Positions 30,266-41,660 are shown, counted from the stretch's first letter. The stretch: 64,000 nucleotides of DNA from Haemophilus parainfluenzae (GCF_900638025.1 NZ_LR134481.1:1550001-1614000); one strand, 5' to 3'. A program made the numbers and translations. Notes: generated by a model not told the origin, from the sequence alone.

Positions 30266-30361
30266 ATGGCAGCAGAAAAATTAACCAAAAAACGTTTAAT
30301 ACAAATTGTGATTACGCTAATTATTTTAGTTAGTGCATTTGTGTGGCGATATGTATTGTGA
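30266..30361 (+). CDS. Small single-span membrane protein (hypothetical, 31 aa)
   Basis: A 31-residue ORF with a charged N-terminus (MAAEKLTKKR) and one hydrophobic helix (LIQIVITLIILVSAFVW) ending RYVL. This looks like a positive-inside single transmembrane peptide. It is divergent from fnr across the FNR-like box. The ribosome site is poor (AAGAG, or AGG too close to the ATG), which lowers confidence. I do not recognise the family. Confidence 0.45.
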   Translation: MAAEKLTKKRLIQIVITLIILVSAFVWRYVL

Positions 30362-30591
30362 TAAATGTGACAAGTTTTAATGTTTTTAAGCGAATAAATC
30401 AAAGAACAATTTAAACTGTTTTTCTTTTTGAATAATCATACCTCACTGTATAAAGAGTAGAATTCTTAATGAATTGTACATAATATCTATACATAAAAAG
30501 TGCGGTCGATCTATAAGAAGATTTTTAAGATCGATAAAAAATCCTGTATAATCTCAGAAATTTTTTGTTCAATTTCAAGCTTTTTAACCGA
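30362..30591 (+). promoter_or_regulatory. mukFEB upstream region
   Basis: This 230-base AT-rich interval must contain the mukFEB promoter. One uptake signal (AAAAAGTGCGGTCG) lies near 30496-30509. I see no other gene and no strong terminator. Confidence 0.35.
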
Positions 30592-31926
30592 ATGATCGAA
30601 ACCTCACAAACCATTCCTGAACTCGTCTCATGGGCGAAAGAGCGGAAATTTTCGTTAAATCTGCCGACAGAGCGCTTAGTATTTTTATTGGCTATTGCCA
30701 TCTACAACAACGAACGTTTAGACGGTGAAATGCTAGAAGCAGATTTAGTGGATATTTTCCGCCATACCGTCAATGCTTTTGACCAATCAACAGACGCAAT
30801 TGCTACCCGAGCCAATAATGCTATTAATGAATTGGTAAAACAGCGTTTTGTTAACCGTTTCAGTAGCGAATTTACTGAAGGGCTTTCCATTTATCGTCTA
30901 ACGCCACTAGGTGTTGGCGTATCAGATTATTATATTCGTCAGCGTGAATTTTCTGCATTGCGTCTTTCTGTACAGCTCTCTATTGTGGCAGATGAAATTC
31001 AGCGTGCATCCGATGCAGCAGAGGAAGGGACTGCAAAAGGGGAAAATGAGCATTTTTGGCGTCGTAATGTATTTGCACCATTAAAATATTCTGTAGCAGA
31101 GATTTTCGATAGTATCGATTTATCACAACGTGTGATGGATGAAAATCAGCAAAGCATTAAGGAAGAAATTGCGAATTTGCTTACAAAAGATTGGCAGGCG
31201 GCAATTTCTAGCTGTGAACGTTTATTAGATGAAACCTCAGGCAATTTACGTGAGTTACAAGACACCTTAAATGCAGCGGGTGACAAGTTACAGGCTCAAT
31301 TATTACGTATTCAAGATTGTGTAATTGGTCATGATGAGCTGTATTTTATTGAACAATTAATTACCGATTTACAATCTAAGCTCGACCGTATTATTAGCTG
31401 GGGACAACAAGCCATCGATTTATGGATTGGTTATGACCGTCACGTGCATAAATTTATCCGTACCGCCATTGATATGGATAAAAACCGCGTATTCTCACAA
31501 CGTTTACGTAATTCTATCCACAGTTATTTCGATCATCCTTGGTTCTTGTGGACAGCTCAAGCAGAACGTTTGGTCGATCTGCGAGATGAAGAAATGGTAT
31601 TGCGTGAAGATGATGCATTGGGTGAATTACCAGAAGAATTGCAATATGAGTCTTTAGCTGATTTGCATGATCAAATCGTCGAACATATGCAAGGCTTATT
31701 AATTCAATACCGTGAGAATAATCGTCCAATTGATTTAAGTTTAGTCTTAAAAGAACAGTTAGAAGCTTATCCACTTTCTCGTCATTTTGATGTGGCTCGT
31801 ATTATAGTGGATCAAGCTGTGCGTTTAGGTATGGCAAATGATGATTTAGCCGGTATTTATCCGCAATGGCAGGAAATTAATGATTACGGCGCAGAAGTAC
31901 AAGCGCATGTAATTGATAAATATTAA
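30592..31926 (+). CDS. mukF: Chromosome partition protein MukF (kleisin)
   Basis: A 444-residue kleisin of the MukBEF condensin. The start is taken at [18 protein letters not shown], the conserved Haemophilus N-terminus; nine in-frame codons upstream lack similarity. The N-terminal winged-helix dimerisation domain, the helical middle and the C-terminal winged helix that binds the MukB head are all present at normal length. The complex compacts and separates chromosomes. It is the first gene of mukF-mukE-mukB. Confidence 0.96.
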   Translation: MIETSQTIPELVSWAKERKFSLNLPTERLVFLLAIAIYNNERLDGEMLEADLVDIFRHTVNAFDQSTDAIATRANNAINELVKQRFVNRFSSEFTEGLSIYRLTPLGVGVSDYYIRQREFSALRLSVQLSIVADEIQRASDAAEEGTAKGENEHFWRRNVFAPLKYSVAEIFDSIDLSQRVMDENQQSIKEEIANLLTKDWQAAISSCERLLDETSGNLRELQDTLNAAGDKLQAQLLRIQDCVIGHDELYFIEQLITDLQSKLDRIISWGQQAIDLWIGYDRHVHKFIRTAIDMDKNRVFSQRLRNSIHSYFDHPWFLWTAQAERLVDLRDEEMVLREDDALGELPEELQYESLADLHDQIVEHMQGLLIQYRENNRPIDLSLVLKEQLEAYPLSRHFDVARIIVDQAVRLGMANDDLAGIYPQWQEINDYGAEVQAHVIDKY

Positions 31927-31971
31927 TTCCGTGGCTTACCCAAAACGAATTCATAAAATGAGAAATTAACC

Positions 31972-32724
31972 ATGACAGATATTCAAGATGTAATTTCCCC
32001 GAAATTGGCAAATGCCATTGCTAATCCTATTTTCCCGACAGTGGACAGCTTATTGCGTTCAGGTCGCCATATCAGCACCGATCAATTAGATAATCATGCT
32101 TTTTTGATGGATTTCCAAAATGAGTTAGATGGCTTTTACCGCCGTTACAACGTGGAATTAATTCGTGCACCGGAAGGCTTTTTCTATTTACGTCCAAAAG
32201 CGACGACGTTAATTGCCCGTTCAGTGCTTTCTGAATTAGAAATGTTAGTAGGAAAAGTGCTTTGCTATCTATATTTAAGTCCAGAGCGTTTAGCACAGCA
32301 AGGTATCTTCAGTACACAAGAAGTCTATGATGAATTACTCAACTTAGCAGACGAAGGCAAATTATTGAAAGCCGTTAATCAACGTTCCAGCGGTTCTGAT
32401 TTAGATAAGCAAAAATTATCTGAAAAAGTACGCGCGGCGATCGGTCGTTTACGCCGTTTAGGCATGATTCATACTGTAGGTGAACAGCATAGCGGTAAAT
32501 TTACTATTTCAGAATCAGTTTTCCGTTTTGGGGCTGAAGTCCGTTCTGGTGATGACCCGTTAGAAGCACAAGCTCGCTTAATTCGTGATGGGGAAGCCGC
32601 AACACCGCAATCCCTCGAATTGGAAAAACAAGCAAAAGCGGCAAGTCATGCTGATGAGCTTGATGATGAAGAAAGTGCGGTCGAAATTGATGAAGAATTT
32701 GATGATGCAGGAGAACAAGAATAA
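31972..32724 (+). CDS. mukE: Chromosome partition protein MukE (KITE subunit)
   Basis: A 250-residue protein with two winged-helix domains that binds MukF and tunes MukB ATPase. Family sequence includes [37 protein letters not shown] and [15 protein letters not shown]. The C-terminus is acidic ([20 protein letters not shown]), encoded partly by an uptake signal. Its TAA shares one base with the ATG of mukB (TAATG), so translation is coupled. Confidence 0.95.
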   Translation: MTDIQDVISPKLANAIANPIFPTVDSLLRSGRHISTDQLDNHAFLMDFQNELDGFYRRYNVELIRAPEGFFYLRPKATTLIARSVLSELEMLVGKVLCYLYLSPERLAQQGIFSTQEVYDELLNLADEGKLLKAVNQRSSGSDLDKQKLSEKVRAAIGRLRRLGMIHTVGEQHSGKFTISESVFRFGAEVRSGDDPLEAQARLIRDGEAATPQSLELEKQAKAASHADELDDEESAVEIDEEFDDAGEQE

Positions 32725-35700
32725 TGTCTGATGTATTAGAACTTGAAAATGAAATCTATCAGGACGAACCTGAGCAATCAACCGAACAGGTTGAAGAAGA
32801 ATTTATTGCTCCTGTATTAAACCAACATAGTGGAGTAGAACGAGGTAAATTTCGTTCATTAACCTTAATTAACTGGAATGGTTTCTTTGCCCGCACCTTT
32901 GATTTGGATGAATTGGTGACCACACTTTCCGGTGGTAACGGTGCTGGTAAATCCACAACCATGGCAGGTTTTGTCACAGCATTAATTCCAGACTTAACCT
33001 TATTACATTTTCGAAATACCACAGAAGCTGGCTCGACAGGCGGATCGCGTGATAAAGGGTTACACGGTAAATTACGTCCGGGCGTTTGTTACGCAGTATT
33101 GGATACCATCAATTCTCGTCACCAACGAATTCTTGTAGGTGTGCGTCTGCAACAAATTGCGGGTCGTGACAAGAAAGTGGATTTAAAAACCTTCTCGATT
33201 CAAGGGGTAGAATTGTCCTTAAATCCGACCGCACTTTTCACCGAAACAGTCGGTGAACGTCAAGCGCGCGTACTCAATTTAAATGAATTAAAAGACAAAA
33301 TTGAAAATCTTGGTGCACAATTTAAACAATATCATTCCATCACCGATTATCACGGCATGATGTTTGATTTGGGTATTATTCCAAAACGCTTACGTAGTGC
33401 CTCAGACCGTAGCAAATTCTATAAATTAATCGAAGCTTCTTTATACGGTGGTATTTCCAGTGCCATTACCCGTTCTTTACGTGATTACTTATTGCCAGAA
33501 AACCTTGGTGTGCGTAAAGCCTTCCAAGATATGGAAAGCGCATTACGTGAAAACCGTATGACCCTTGAAGCAATTAAAGTTACCCAATCTGACCGTGATT
33601 TATTCAAACATTTAATCACTGAAACCACTAATTATGTGGCATCAGATTATATGCGTAATGCCAATGAACGCCGCGGCAATATCGAAGCGGCTCTAGGTTT
33701 CCGTCGTGATTGGTATAAAGCAAAAGCTGAGCAAGCGTTATCACAACATCGCTTAATTGACTTAAGCCGTGAAGCTGCAGAATTGGCAGAAAATGAACGT
33801 ACTTTAGAAGTCGATCACCAAAGTGCGACAGACCACTTGAACTTGGTATTAAATGCGTTACGTCATCAAGAAAAAGTATCGCGCTATCAAGAAGATGTGG
33901 CTGAGCTTACAGAAAAATTAGAAGAACAAAAAATGGTTGTGGAAACTGCAACCGAACAGCTTGAAGAAAGCCAAGCACAATTTGAGCAAACGGAACTTGA
34001 AATTGACCAAGTACGTGCGCAACTTGCGGATTATCAACAAGCATTAGATGCACAACAAACTCGTGCATTGCAATATCAACAAGCGATTGCCGCGCTTGAA
34101 AAAGCGAAAACCTTATGTGGTTTAGCGGATTTAAGCGTGAAAAATGCAGAAGATTACCAAGCAGAATTTGCTGCCCATGCTGAAAGCCTTACCGAGCAAG
34201 TGCTTGAGTTAGAACATAAAATGTCTATTTCTGAAGCGGCAAAATCGCAATTTGATAAAGCCTATCAGTTGGTATGTAAAATTGCTGGTGATATGCCACG
34301 TTCAAGTACTTGGGAAAGTGCTAAAGAATTATTGCGTGAATATCCAACACAAAAAATTCAAGCACAACAAACCCCACAATTACGCGCGAAATTACATGAG
34401 TTAGAGCAGCGCTATGCTCAACAACAAAGTGCGGTTAAATTATTGGCCGATTTTAATCAACGTGCTGATTTATCTTTAGAAACTGCTGATGAACTTGAAG
34501 CATACCACGCTGAACAAGAAGAACTCATTGAAAGTTTGAATGAAGAACTTGCTGAGCAAGTAGAAAACCGTTCAACCTTACGTCAAAAACGTGAAAGTTT
34601 GACCGCACTTTACGAAGAAAATGCTCGTAAAGCACCGGCTTGGTTAACTGCTCAAGCCGCTTTAGAACGCTTACAAGAGCAAAGTGGGGAAACCTTCGAG
34701 CATAGCCAAGATGTGATGCATTTTATGCAATCACAATTGGTGAAAGAACGTGAGCTGACTATTCAACGTGACAATTTAGAGAAGCAACGTCAACAATTAG
34801 ATGAGCAAATTTCTCGTTTAAGCCAGCCAGATGGTTCAGAAGATGCTCGCTTGAATGTGCTTGCAGAACGTTTTGGCGGTGTGTTGCTTTCTGAATTATA
34901 TGATGATGTACCAATTGAAGATGCACCTTATTTCTCGGCACTTTATGGTCCTGCACGTCATGCTATTGTCGTTCATGATCTCAACATGGTACGCGAACAA
35001 TTAGCTAATTTAGAAGACTGTCCAGACGATTTATATTTAATCGAAGGTGACCCAAATGCCTTTGATGACAGTGTACTTTCAGCTCAAGAGCTTGAAATGG
35101 GCGTTGTGGTACAAGTGTCTGATCGTGAATTGCGTTATTCAAAATTCCCGCAAATTCCATTATTCGGCCGTGCTGCACGTGAAAAACATTTAGAAGAATT
35201 ACAAGCTAAACGTGATGAAATTGCGGAAGAATACGCACAAATCGCCTTTGATGTACAAAAATGTCAACGTTTACACGAACACTTTAGTCAATTTGTTGGC
35301 TTACATCTAGCGCTTGCGTTCCAACCAAACCCTGAAGAGGTGATGGCGGAAATCAATCAAGAACGCAATGAAATTGATCGCGAGCTCAATCAATTCTCAA
35401 GTACCGAACAACAAATTCGCATTAAATTGGATAACGCCAAAGAAAAAATGCAATTGTTGAATAAGTTAATGCCACAGCTTAACTTGCTCGCTGATGAAGA
35501 ATTACTTGATCGCATTGAAGAGTGCCGCGAACAATTAGACATCGCAGAGCAAGATGAAAGCTTTATTCGTCAACATGGCGTTGCGTTGTCACAATTAGAA
35601 CCGATTGCCAATACCTTACAAAGTGACCCAGAAAACTATGAGCGCTTAAAAGCTGATTTAACCCAAGCGATTGAACGTCAAAAACAAGTACAGCAACGTG

Positions 35701-37238
35701 TATTTGCTTTAGCGGATGTAGTACAACGTAAAAATCACTTCAGCTATGAAGATGCAGGTCAAGCAGAAACGTCTGAGCTTAATGAGCAACTTCGTCAACG
35801 TTTGGAACAATTGCAGTCACAACGTGATGCTCAACGTGAACAATTACGTCAAAAACAAAGCCAATTTGCACAATACAACCAAGTATTTATCCAATTGCAA
35901 AGTTCTAATGACAGTAAAAATCAATTGTTAAAAGAATTAATTGCTGAGATTGGTGAATTGGGTGTGCGAGTTGATGAAGGGGCAGAGGAACGTGCAAGAA
36001 ATCGCCGTGATGAGTTGTATCAACAACTTTCAATCAGTCGTCAACGTCGTTCTTATGTTGAAAAACAATTAACACTTATTGAAAGCGAAGCGGAGAACTT
36101 AAATAAACGTATTCGCAAAGTGGAACGTGATTATAAAACTCAACGTGAATTGGTTGTGGCAGCGAAAGCCAGCTGGTGCGTGGTTCTCCGATTATCTCGT
36201 AATTCCGATGTGGAAAAACGACTCAATCGTCGTGAGTTAGCTTATTTATCTGCTGATGATTTACGTTCAATGTCGGATAAAGCCTTAGGTGCGTTACGTA
36301 CTGCGGTGGCTGATAATGAATATCTACGCGATGCATTACGTATTTCTGAAGACAGCCGTAAACCGGAAAATAAAGTCCGCTTCTTTATTGCTGTGTATCA
36401 ACATCTTCGTGAACGTATTCGTCAGGATATTATTAAAACTGATGATCCGATTGATGCAATTGAGCAAATGGAAATTGAGCTTAATCGCTTAACAGAAGAA
36501 TTGACTGGCCGTGAGAAAAAATTGGCGATCAGTTCTGAAAGTGTGGCGAATATTATGCGTAAGACCATTCAACGTGAACAAAACCGTATTCGCATGTTGA
36601 ACCAAGGCCTACAAAATATTGCTTTCGGTCAAGTGAAATCGGTACGTTTAGTGGTCAATATTCGCGATACACATGCGATGTTGCTTGATGCGCTGTCTGG
36701 TAAACAGGAAGAATACCAAGATTTATTCAGTGATAACCGTATTACTTTCTCTGAAGCCATTGCGAAACTTTATCAACGCATCAACCCGCATATTGATATG
36801 GGCCAACGCACAGCACAAACTATCGGTGAAGAATTATTGGATTACCGTAATTATCTCGAGTTAGAAGTTGAAGTATTCCGTGGTGCAGATGGCTGGTTAC
36901 GAGCTGAAAGTGGCGCATTATCGACAGGTGAAGCGATCGGTACGGGTATGTCAATCCTATTAATGGTTGTACAAAGCTGGGAAGAGGAAAGCCGCCGTAT
37001 TCGCGGTAAAGACATCATACCATGTCGTTTACTCTTCTTAGATGAAGCGGCGCGTTTAGATGGTAAATCTATTTCCACCTTGTTCGAACTTTGCAAACGT
37101 TTGGATATGCAATTACTTATCGCAGCGCCAGAGAATATCAGCCCTGAAAAAGGGACAACCTATAAACTAGTGCGTAAAATCGCCGGCAACCAAGAGCAAG
37201 TTCATGTGGTTGGTTTGCGTGGCTTTGGCGCAGAGTAG
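32724..37238 (+). CDS. mukB: Chromosome partition protein MukB (SMC-like ATPase)
   Basis: A 1504-residue SMC-like protein. The N-terminal head has the Walker A site [10 protein letters not shown] near residue 70. Long coiled coils flank a hinge around residues 690-810 ([19 protein letters not shown] onward). The C-terminal head has the signature region [13 protein letters not shown] and Walker [12 protein letters not shown] near 1435. The head is preceded by an acidic extension of about 36 residues absent from E. coli MukB. With MukE and MukF it forms the chromosome-loop-extruding condensin of gammaproteobacteria. Confidence 0.97.
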   Translation: MSDVLELENEIYQDEPEQSTEQVEEEFIAPVLNQHSGVERGKFRSLTLINWNGFFARTFDLDELVTTLSGGNGAGKSTTMAGFVTALIPDLTLLHFRNTTEAGSTGGSRDKGLHGKLRPGVCYAVLDTINSRHQRILVGVRLQQIAGRDKKVDLKTFSIQGVELSLNPTALFTETVGERQARVLNLNELKDKIENLGAQFKQYHSITDYHGMMFDLGIIPKRLRSASDRSKFYKLIEASLYGGISSAITRSLRDYLLPENLGVRKAFQDMESALRENRMTLEAIKVTQSDRDLFKHLITETTNYVASDYMRNANERRGNIEAALGFRRDWYKAKAEQALSQHRLIDLSREAAELAENERTLEVDHQSATDHLNLVLNALRHQEKVSRYQEDVAELTEKLEEQKMVVETATEQLEESQAQFEQTELEIDQVRAQLADYQQALDAQQTRALQYQQAIAALEKAKTLCGLADLSVKNAEDYQAEFAAHAESLTEQVLELEHKMSISEAAKSQFDKAYQLVCKIAGDMPRSSTWESAKELLREYPTQKIQAQQTPQLRAKLHELEQRYAQQQSAVKLLADFNQRADLSLETADELEAYHAEQEELIESLNEELAEQVENRSTLRQKRESLTALYEENARKAPAWLTAQAALERLQEQSGETFEHSQDVMHFMQSQLVKERELTIQRDNLEKQRQQLDEQISRLSQPDGSEDARLNVLAERFGGVLLSELYDDVPIEDAPYFSALYGPARHAIVVHDLNMVREQLANLEDCPDDLYLIEGDPNAFDDSVLSAQELEMGVVVQVSDRELRYSKFPQIPLFGRAAREKHLEELQAKRDEIAEEYAQIAFDVQKCQRLHEHFSQFVGLHLALAFQPNPEEVMAEINQERNEIDRELNQFSSTEQQIRIKLDNAKEKMQLLNKLMPQLNLLADEELLDRIEECREQLDIAEQDESFIRQHGVALSQLEPIANTLQSDPENYERLKADLTQAIERQKQVQQRVFALADVVQRKNHFSYEDAGQAETSELNEQLRQRLEQLQSQRDAQREQLRQKQSQFAQYNQVFIQLQSSNDSKNQLLKELIAEIGELGVRVDEGAEERARNRRDELYQQLSISRQRRSYVEKQLTLIESEAENLNKRIRKVERDYKTQRELVVAAKASWCVVLRLSRNSDVEKRLNRRELAYLSADDLRSMSDKALGALRTAVADNEYLRDALRISEDSRKPENKVRFFIAVYQHLRERIRQDIIKTDDPIDAIEQMEIELNRLTEELTGREKKLAISSESVANIMRKTIQREQNRIRMLNQGLQNIAFGQVKSVRLVVNIRDTHAMLLDALSGKQEEYQDLFSDNRITFSEAIAKLYQRINPHIDMGQRTAQTIGEELLDYRNYLELEVEVFRGADGWLRAESGALSTGEAIGTGMSILLMVVQSWEEESRRIRGKDIIPCRLLFLDEAARLDGKSISTLFELCKRLDMQLLIAAPENISPEKGTTYKLVRKIAGNQEQVHVVGLRGFGAE

Positions 37239-37244
37239 TTTTTT

Positions 37245-37275
37245 AAAGCGGCCAACGCAATTGGCCGCTTTTTTC
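37245..37275 (+). terminator. Terminator of mukFEB
   Basis: AAAGCGGCCAA (37245-37255) pairs perfectly with TTGGCCGCTTT (37261-37271), followed by T. Confidence 0.92.
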
Positions 37276-37307
37276 ATTGTTATTTTTATGAGAATTTAGG
37301 ACAAATT

Positions 37308-38180
37308 ATGCACAACCTTATTTTTGCCATTCTATGTAGTGTTGCCGTATCGGTATTACTCAAAGTTGCGCGCAAGAAAAATATCATTATTGAACAAGCA
37401 ATTGCGTTTAACTATATTGTCGCCATTTCATTAAGCTATTTCTTACTCAAACCTGATTTCAAAGGATTAGAATTTACTGAATATCTAGCACAAAGTGATA
37501 GCACACCTATTTTCCTGGCGTTAGGGATTTTATTACCAACCGTATTTATCATTATGTCTAAAGCCGTTGAATTTGCGGGTATCGTGCGTTCTGATGCTGC
37601 ACAACGCTTATCGTTATTTCTACCGATTGTTGCCTCTTTTATTATTTTCCATGAAACATTAAGTCAGCCTAAAATTGTTGGTATTATTTTGGCATTCATC
37701 GGTTTATTCTGTATTTTGAACAAATCAAATGAACAAAGTGCGGTCACTTTTAAAGGTATTTTAGGCTTAATCGGTGTTTGGTTTGGTTATGGCACCATTG
37801 ATATCTTATTCAAACAAGTAGCCAAAAGCGGGGGAGCATTCCCAACCACATTATTCATTGCTTTCTCATTAGCCGCTTGTGTCATGTTCCTGTATTTATT
37901 CCTAAAACGCACTCAATGGACGGTGCCAAGCTTTATTGGTGGAATTATTTTAGGTGTATTGAATTTCTTCAATATCCTGTTTTACATTAAAGCGCACCAA
38001 AGTTTCGGACAAAATCCAACCTTAGTTTTTGCGGGAATGAATATTGGTGTTATTTGTTTAGGTACCATCACCGGCGCATTTTTCTTCAAAGAAAAAATCA
38101 GCAAAATCAACTGGTTTGGTGTGCTTATCAGCCTTTCAGCAATTTTCTGCTTATATTATTTAGATAAAATTTTGGCTTAA
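37308..38180 (+). CDS. DMT-superfamily (EamA-like) transporter
   Basis: A 290-residue membrane protein with about ten hydrophobic helices in two halves, as in the drug/metabolite transporter superfamily. The first begins NLIFAILCSVAVSVLLKVARKK, and the second ends NWFGVLISLSAIFCLYYLDKILA. The substrate is not visible. It stands between mukB and sbcB, with sbcB starting 2 bases after its stop, so the two are probably cotranscribed. Confidence 0.8.
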   Translation: MHNLIFAILCSVAVSVLLKVARKKNIIIEQAIAFNYIVAISLSYFLLKPDFKGLEFTEYLAQSDSTPIFLALGILLPTVFIIMSKAVEFAGIVRSDAAQRLSLFLPIVASFIIFHETLSQPKIVGIILAFIGLFCILNKSNEQSAVTFKGILGLIGVWFGYGTIDILFKQVAKSGGAFPTTLFIAFSLAACVMFLYLFLKRTQWTVPSFIGGIILGVLNFFNILFYIKAHQSFGQNPTLVFAGMNIGVICLGTITGAFFFKEKISKINWFGVLISLSAIFCLYYLDKILA

Positions 38181-38182
38181 TT

Positions 38183-39604
38183 ATGGTAAACAATTTTAGT
38201 TTTTTTATCTACGATTACGAAAGTTTTGGTATCAATCCGGCAAGTGATCGTCCAGCTCAATTTGCTGGTATTCGTACCGATGCAGATTTCAATATCATTG
38301 GTGAGCCTATTATGTTGTATTGCAAGCAAACCAATGATTATTTGCCCGTCCCGGAAGCCGTAATGGTCACAGGAATTACGCCACAAGAATGTAATGAAAA
38401 GGGGATTCCTGAACCTGAATTTGCCGCAAAAATTTTAGCTGAGTTTTCACAACCTAATACTTGTGTGATGGGTTATAACAACATTCGTTATGACGATGAA
38501 ATGACTCGTTATACCTTTTACCGTAACTTCATTGATCCCTATGAATATAGCTGGAAAAATGGTAATTCTCGTTGGGATTTACTGGATTTGGTCCGGGCTT
38601 GCTATGCACTGCGTCCAGAAGGGATAAATTGGGCTTATGACGATGATGGTATGCCAAGCTTTCGCTTAGAAAAGCTAACCAAAGCAAATGGTATTGAGCA
38701 TGAAAATGCCCATGATGCGATGGCGGATGTGTATGCAACCATCGCTATGGCTAAATTAATCAAAGAAAAGCAGCCTAAATTATTTCAATTCTTCTTTGAG
38801 CATAGAGGTAAAAAGGAAATTGAGAAATTGATTGACACAGCTGAGATGACACCATTAGTGCACGTTTCTGGCATGCTGGGGAATTATCGTGGCAATTGTG
38901 CTTGGGTAGCACCATTAGCATGGCATCCAACTAATCAAAATGCTGTAATCGTCTGTGATTTATCAGGTGATATTGATAATTTACTCAGTAAAAGTGCGGT
39001 TGATTCGCGACAAGATTTATATACTAAGAAAAGTGAGCTAGAAGAAAGGGGAGTTTCATCAGTCCCACTAAAATTGGTTCATATTAATAAATGCCCAATT
39101 TTGGCGCCTGCAAAAACGTTACTGCCGGAAAATGCAGCTCGTTTAGGGATAGACAGACAACATTGCTTAGTTAATTTAGCAAAATTGCGCCAATCCTTAG
39201 ATATTCGTGAGAAAGTTATTGAAATCTTCTCAGAAGAACGCGAATTTGAGCCGAGTGATAATGTAGAAACGGAACTTTATAACGGTTTATTTAGCAATGC
39301 CGATAAAAACAATATGGCTATTTTACGTGATTTACCACCTGAAAAATTAGCTGATCATGGTTTAGCATTTGAAGATAAACGGATTCCTGAATTGTTGTTC
39401 CATTATCGCTCAAGACATTTTTATAAAACTCTAAATCGTGCAGAGCAAATCAAATGGCAAAAATACCGCCAACGTAAATTAGAACAAAGTGCGGTTAAAT
39501 TTGAAGAAAGTTTACAACGGTTAGTAGAGGAATATTCAGATAATCCAATTAAGCTAAATTTACTGCAACAAATTTATGAATACGGAGCAAAACTGTTATC
39601 TTAA
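38183..39604 (+). CDS. sbcB: Exodeoxyribonuclease I
   Basis: A 473-residue 3'-5' single-strand DNA exonuclease of the DEDDh type. Acidic motifs are FIYDYESFGINP near residue 10, GYNNIRYDDEMTRY near 97 and HDAMADVYAT near 176. The SH3-like and helical C-terminal domains follow (RYRSRHFYKTL near 410). It acts in mismatch repair and recombination. The length agrees with E. coli SbcB. Confidence 0.95.
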   Translation: MVNNFSFFIYDYESFGINPASDRPAQFAGIRTDADFNIIGEPIMLYCKQTNDYLPVPEAVMVTGITPQECNEKGIPEPEFAAKILAEFSQPNTCVMGYNNIRYDDEMTRYTFYRNFIDPYEYSWKNGNSRWDLLDLVRACYALRPEGINWAYDDDGMPSFRLEKLTKANGIEHENAHDAMADVYATIAMAKLIKEKQPKLFQFFFEHRGKKEIEKLIDTAEMTPLVHVSGMLGNYRGNCAWVAPLAWHPTNQNAVIVCDLSGDIDNLLSKSAVDSRQDLYTKKSELEERGVSSVPLKLVHINKCPILAPAKTLLPENAARLGIDRQHCLVNLAKLRQSLDIREKVIEIFSEEREFEPSDNVETELYNGLFSNADKNNMAILRDLPPEKLADHGLAFEDKRIPELLFHYRSRHFYKTLNRAEQIKWQKYRQRKLEQSAVKFEESLQRLVEEYSDNPIKLNLLQQIYEYGAKLLS

Positions 39605-39646
39605 TCTTATACATATCGTGACATAGTCACACGAATACTATTCATC

Positions 39647-39692
39647 AAAAACGTAAATCTTATTCACTGAGATTTACGTTTTTCTTTTTCAA
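39647..39692 (+). terminator. Terminator of sbcB
   Basis: AAAAACGTAAATCT (39647-39660) pairs perfectly with AGATTTACGTTTTT (39670-39683), followed by CTTTTT. Confidence 0.9.
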
Positions 39693-40367
39693 ATCTGATG
39701 ATATTCACCTCATAAAATAACGCAGAATTCACGTAGCGTTGTCATTATTTGATATATATAAACTTCTTTATTTTTTCCTTACATAACAAATTTAGAGTGT
39801 ATAAATCATTATTTAACCTTATTGCAAGGTATTGTGAAGCTAGATTTTGCATCGTTTGAGTGATATTCGCACCCTGTGTATAACCCTGTGATTTATTTAA
39901 TCCGTAGTTTCCGCTAACCTGATAACTAATTTCGCATAATGTATATTATGTTAAATTAAATATATAAATATGTCACAAAACAATATGGGTGACTATCCTA
40001 TTTCATGTATTGCCAAAATAAGATGACTTTGGCTTATGGATAAAAAGAATAAATGGATGTCTTTAAATAGAAGAATTGTAATTAGTATGAAATTTATAGA
40101 TAACGCTATGCGAATTCTAAATGCAATTGCGTGCATCAATTCACCAGATTTAATCATTTCTGATCTGATAATAAGAATTGATTTTATGACATTGCATAAA
40201 TGAGAATAATTAATATTGATTTTTCTTTTACTATTAGTTACTTATAAAAAAATATTTAAAAAAATACTTGAATATTCTCATTTACAAGATTAGAATGCCT
40301 ATTGATGACAAGTTAAGCAGTCTTGTTTTTATTTTTAATCTCTACTTAATAAGGAAAGGAGTTGGTT
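39693..40367 (+). promoter_or_regulatory. Long AT-rich region upstream of the ferritin genes
   Basis: About 675 bases with no convincing gene, the longest empty stretch in the host part. It holds a Fur-like site (40201-40215) and a weak inverted repeat, ACAAG/CTTGT, before TTTTTATTTTT near 40308-40338, which could end a short transcript. The leader of the first ferritin gene is in this region. A small RNA cannot be excluded, but nothing proves one. Confidence 0.4.
40201..40215. promoter_or_regulatory. Possible Fur box upstream of ferritin genes
   Basis: TGAGAATAATTAATA fits the 7-1-7 Fur pattern TGATAAT-N-ATTATCA at 11 of 14 positions. Ferritin genes are classic targets of iron control. The AT-rich background makes a chance match possible. 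Confidence 0.35.
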
Positions 40368-40853
40368 ATGCTTAATAAAGCAATCGCAGATAAGTTAAAT
40401 GAACAAATCAATTTAGAGTTCTACTCTTCTAATGTTTATTTACAGATGAGTTCTTGGTGTAGTAAACACGGTTACGAAGGTGCTGCAGCATTTTTACTTC
40501 GTCATGCTGATGAAGAATTAGAACATATGCAAAAATTATTCCAATACGTAAATGAAACTAGTGGCATGCCACTTTTAGGTAAAATTGATGCACCTAAAAA
40601 TGACTATAAATCACTTAAAGAAGTATTTGAAACCACACTTGAACATGAAAAACTCGTTACTTCTAAAATTAATGAATTAGTTGAAGTAACTTTTGCAAAC
40701 AAAGACTATTCTACTTTTAACTTCTTACAATGGTATGTGGCTGAACAACACGAAGAGGAAAAATTATTCAATAGCATTATTGATAAATTTAACTTGCTGG
40801 GTGAAGACGGTCGTTCGCTTTACTTTATCGATCGTGATTTAGCAACATTATAA
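40368..40853 (+). CDS. ftnA: Bacterial non-haem ferritin, first of a tandem pair
   Basis: A 161-residue four-helix ferritin. The start is taken at the ATG at 40368, 6 bases after AGGAG. All ferroxidase ligands of E. coli FtnA are present at the same numbers: Glu17, Glu50, His53, Glu94, Gln127 and Glu130. It stores iron in the cytoplasm as a 24-subunit shell. The second ferritin starts 20 bases later on the same strand, so both may enter one mixed shell. Confidence 0.93.
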   Translation: MLNKAIADKLNEQINLEFYSSNVYLQMSSWCSKHGYEGAAAFLLRHADEELEHMQKLFQYVNETSGMPLLGKIDAPKNDYKSLKEVFETTLEHEKLVTSKINELVEVTFANKDYSTFNFLQWYVAEQHEEEKLFNSIIDKFNLLGEDGRSLYFIDRDLATL

Positions 40854-40873
40854 TTTTAGAAGGAGAATACAAA

Positions 40874-41374
40874 ATGTTATCAGCAAACGTAATCAAATTA
40901 TTAAATGATCAAATGAACCTTGAGTTCTACTCTTCAAACCTTTACTTACAAATGAGTGCATGGTGCGAACAAAATGGTTTTGAAGGTGCAGCTAAATTCT
41001 TATCAGCTCACGCTGCAGAAGAAATGCAACACATGCGTAAATTATTCACTTATTTAAATGAAACTGGTGCATTAGCGGTAATCACTGCAATTGAAGCACC
41101 TGCGCATGAGTACAAATCATTAAAAGAAATCATTGAATTAACTTATGAACACGAAAAATTGATCACAAGTAAAATCAATGAATTAGTGGGTAAAACTTTT
41201 GAAGAAAAAGACTACTCTGCATTCAATTTCTTACAATGGTATGTTGCAGAACAACACGAAGAAGAGAAATTATTCAGCGGTATTTTAGACAAATTAAATC
41301 TTCTTGGCGAAGATGGCAAAGGCTTATTCTTAATCGATAAAGATTTAGGTAACCTTGCTGGTCAAACCGCTTAA
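40874..41374 (+). CDS. ftnA: Bacterial non-haem ferritin, second of a tandem pair
   Basis: A 166-residue paralogue of the preceding protein, sharing long identical stretches ([18 protein letters not shown]). Glu17, Glu50, His53, Glu94, Gln127 and Glu130 are also conserved, so it keeps a complete ferroxidase centre. It has its own strong ribosome site (AGAAGGAG) and a C-terminal extension, GNLAGQTA. It is followed by a terminator that closes the ferritin operon. The symbol is given by family; the second copy may carry a different name. Confidence 0.92.
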   Translation: MLSANVIKLLNDQMNLEFYSSNLYLQMSAWCEQNGFEGAAKFLSAHAAEEMQHMRKLFTYLNETGALAVITAIEAPAHEYKSLKEIIELTYEHEKLITSKINELVGKTFEEKDYSAFNFLQWYVAEQHEEEKLFSGILDKLNLLGEDGKGLFLIDKDLGNLAGQTA

Positions 41375-41387
41375 TTAGATAATCATA

Positions 41388-41417
41388 AAGCTTAGTAGAA
41401 ATACTAAGCTTTTATTT
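41388..41417 (+). terminator. Terminator of the ferritin operon
   Basis: AAAGCTTAGTA (41388-41398) pairs perfectly with TACTAAGCTTT (41403-41413) around a GAAA tetraloop, followed by TATTTT. Confidence 0.92.
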
Positions 41418-41568
41418 TACCCATTATTTGTGACAACGTATCAAATTATTTTAAACTTCCCTTTTATCTTTGAATACAAGTTGATGAAATTTAAAACAAC
41501 CACACGTTTTTAATAAAATTTTACTTGCAACGAAGTCAGATAAACGTATAATTCAAAACAACCCAAAT

Positions 41569-41654
41569 GCCTGGGTGGCGAAATTGGTAGACGCAGCGGA
41601 TTCAAAATCCGCCGGTGAATAACCGTGTCGGTTCGAGTCCGACCCTAGGCACCA
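41569..41654 (+). tRNA. tRNA-Leu (anticodon CAA)
   Basis: An 86-base class II tRNA. The acceptor stem is GCCTGGG/CCTAGGC with encoded CCA. The D arm is GGCGAAATTGGTAGACGC. The anticodon arm GCGGA-TTCAAAA-TCCGC gives CAA. There is a long variable arm, and the T arm is GTCGG-TTCGAGT-CCGAC. It reads UUG. The gene is complete and is the integration site of the prophage that follows. Confidence 0.97.
41630..41654 (+). other. Probable prophage attachment site (attL) in the tRNA-Leu 3' part
   Basis: The integrase gene starts 223 bases past the tRNA, and everything after it is phage. Tyrosine recombinases of this kind use the T arm and 3' end of a tRNA as the core site and restore the gene. The other copy of the core lies beyond the right edge, so exact limits are not visible. 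Confidence 0.55.
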
Positions 41655-41660
41655 CATTAT

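Noticed and set aside
40036..40203. A 55-codon plus-strand ORF (MDKKNKWMSLNRRIVISMKF) in the ferritin upstream region
   Set aside because: It has no ribosome site, AT-rich codons and no recognisable domain, and its stop overlaps the Fur-like site. It is probably chance in an AT-rich gap.
40266..40280. Second Fur-like site on the minus strand before the ferritin genes
   Set aside because: Only one half (TGAGAAT) fits; the other half matches at about 2 of 7 positions.
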